Assembly (NCBI GenBank): GCA_964530555.1
Contig: CAZHBD010000027.1
Coordinates: 1-12,726 of the forward strand
Direction: 5' to 3'
Source: CAZHBD01 sp964530555
GTDB lineage: Bacteria; Patescibacteriota; Saccharimonadia; Saccharimonadales; AWTP1-31
Length of the DNA: 12,726 nt
Position 1 is the stretch's first letter, and each line of letters begins with the position of its first letter. Below are positions 12,598 to 12,726 of the stretch, in pieces. Position numbers and translations under genes: made by a program. Below the pieces are notes generated by a model. That model worked only from the letters and a program-made list of their open reading frames with translations, was not told the DNA's origin and ran no database searches.

Positions 12598-12726
12598 ATG
12601 CGAGTTAAACGAGGCGTAGCGAGTCACGCCAAACATAATAAAATCCGCAAAGCTACGAGAGGAATGACTCGTGGTAATCGTTCAAGCGTAAAGCGCGGCA
12701 AACAGACCGTCACCAAGTCATTACAG
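12598..12726 (+). CDS. rplT: 50S ribosomal protein L20, N-terminal part (C-terminus outside window)
   Basis: The first 43 codons of L20, an early 23S rRNA-binding assembly protein. MRVKRGVASHAKHNKIRKAT matches the basic, rRNA-embedded N-terminal extension of the family (MARVKRGV type), without the usual Ala at position 2. ATG at 12598 follows the rpmI stop after one base and is preceded by AGGAG (12587-12591) at six bases. In E. coli and Bacillus, L20 (Bacillus: the L20 leader) represses its own operon; no L20 leader motif was identified by eye in the short leader at 11864-11893. The reading frame is open to the window edge. Confidence 0.93.
   Translation, partial: MRVKRGVASHAKHNKIRKATRGMTRGNRSSVKRGKQTVTKSLQ

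Overview
The window most likely comes from the chromosome of a reduced-genome bacterium of the Candidate Phyla Radiation, probably Candidatus Saccharibacteria (TM7). This is inferred from four things: gyrB-gyrA in tandem; a membrane-anchored VirD4/TraD-like ATPase with no conjugation genes beside it; a surface protein with an LPNTG motif and a 'MFKKLLSNLPFNP' type N-terminus, which I recall from Saccharibacteria; and a ComM-type competence ATPase next to the infC-rpmI-rplT ribosomal cluster. All genes read through with the standard bacterial code. No rRNA, tRNA, transposase, CRISPR array or phage gene is visible.

Layout. Bases 1-2740 (minus strand) carry gyrB and the N-terminal part of gyrA, with a recognisable sigma70-type promoter upstream of gyrB. 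Bases 2887-5393 (plus) carry a translationally coupled pair: a 642-residue surface protein (signal segment, Cys-containing domain, DUF11-like and PKD-like domains, LPNTG plus membrane segment) and a 192-residue protein with two C-terminal membrane segments. Bases 5447-8818 (minus) carry a small Pro/Ala-rich protein followed by a 985-residue VirD4/TraD-like ATPase, apparently one operon whose promoter would give a leaderless or nearly leaderless mRNA. A four-helix membrane protein of unknown function lies at 8863-9240 (minus).

Bases 9241-10285 form a roughly 1-kb region without a convincing protein gene but dense in structure: a large interrupted inverted repeat, several hairpins, a 14-bp direct repeat, an 11-bp tandem duplication, a perfect DnaA-box-like 9-mer, and a strong promoter that would start transcription at the base of a hairpin. 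The RNA from that promoter would be about 170 nt, with three hairpins and A/C-rich linkers, ending in a terminator-like element just before comM. It is either a small RNA or an attenuating comM leader.

Bases 10286-12726 (plus) carry comM, then infC, rpmI and the start of rplT. infC has no ATG/GTG/TTG at the position expected from the protein family. Its conserved N-terminus and an ideally spaced Shine-Dalgarno sequence point to an AUC start codon, which would parallel the AUU start through which E. coli IF3 controls its own synthesis.

The best leads are the infC AUC start, the structured RNA upstream of comM, the inverted repeat at 9283-9371, and the surface-protein and VirD4-like operons. 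Names of housekeeping genes are secure. The RNA, promoter and origin suggestions are inferences from sequence patterns alone.
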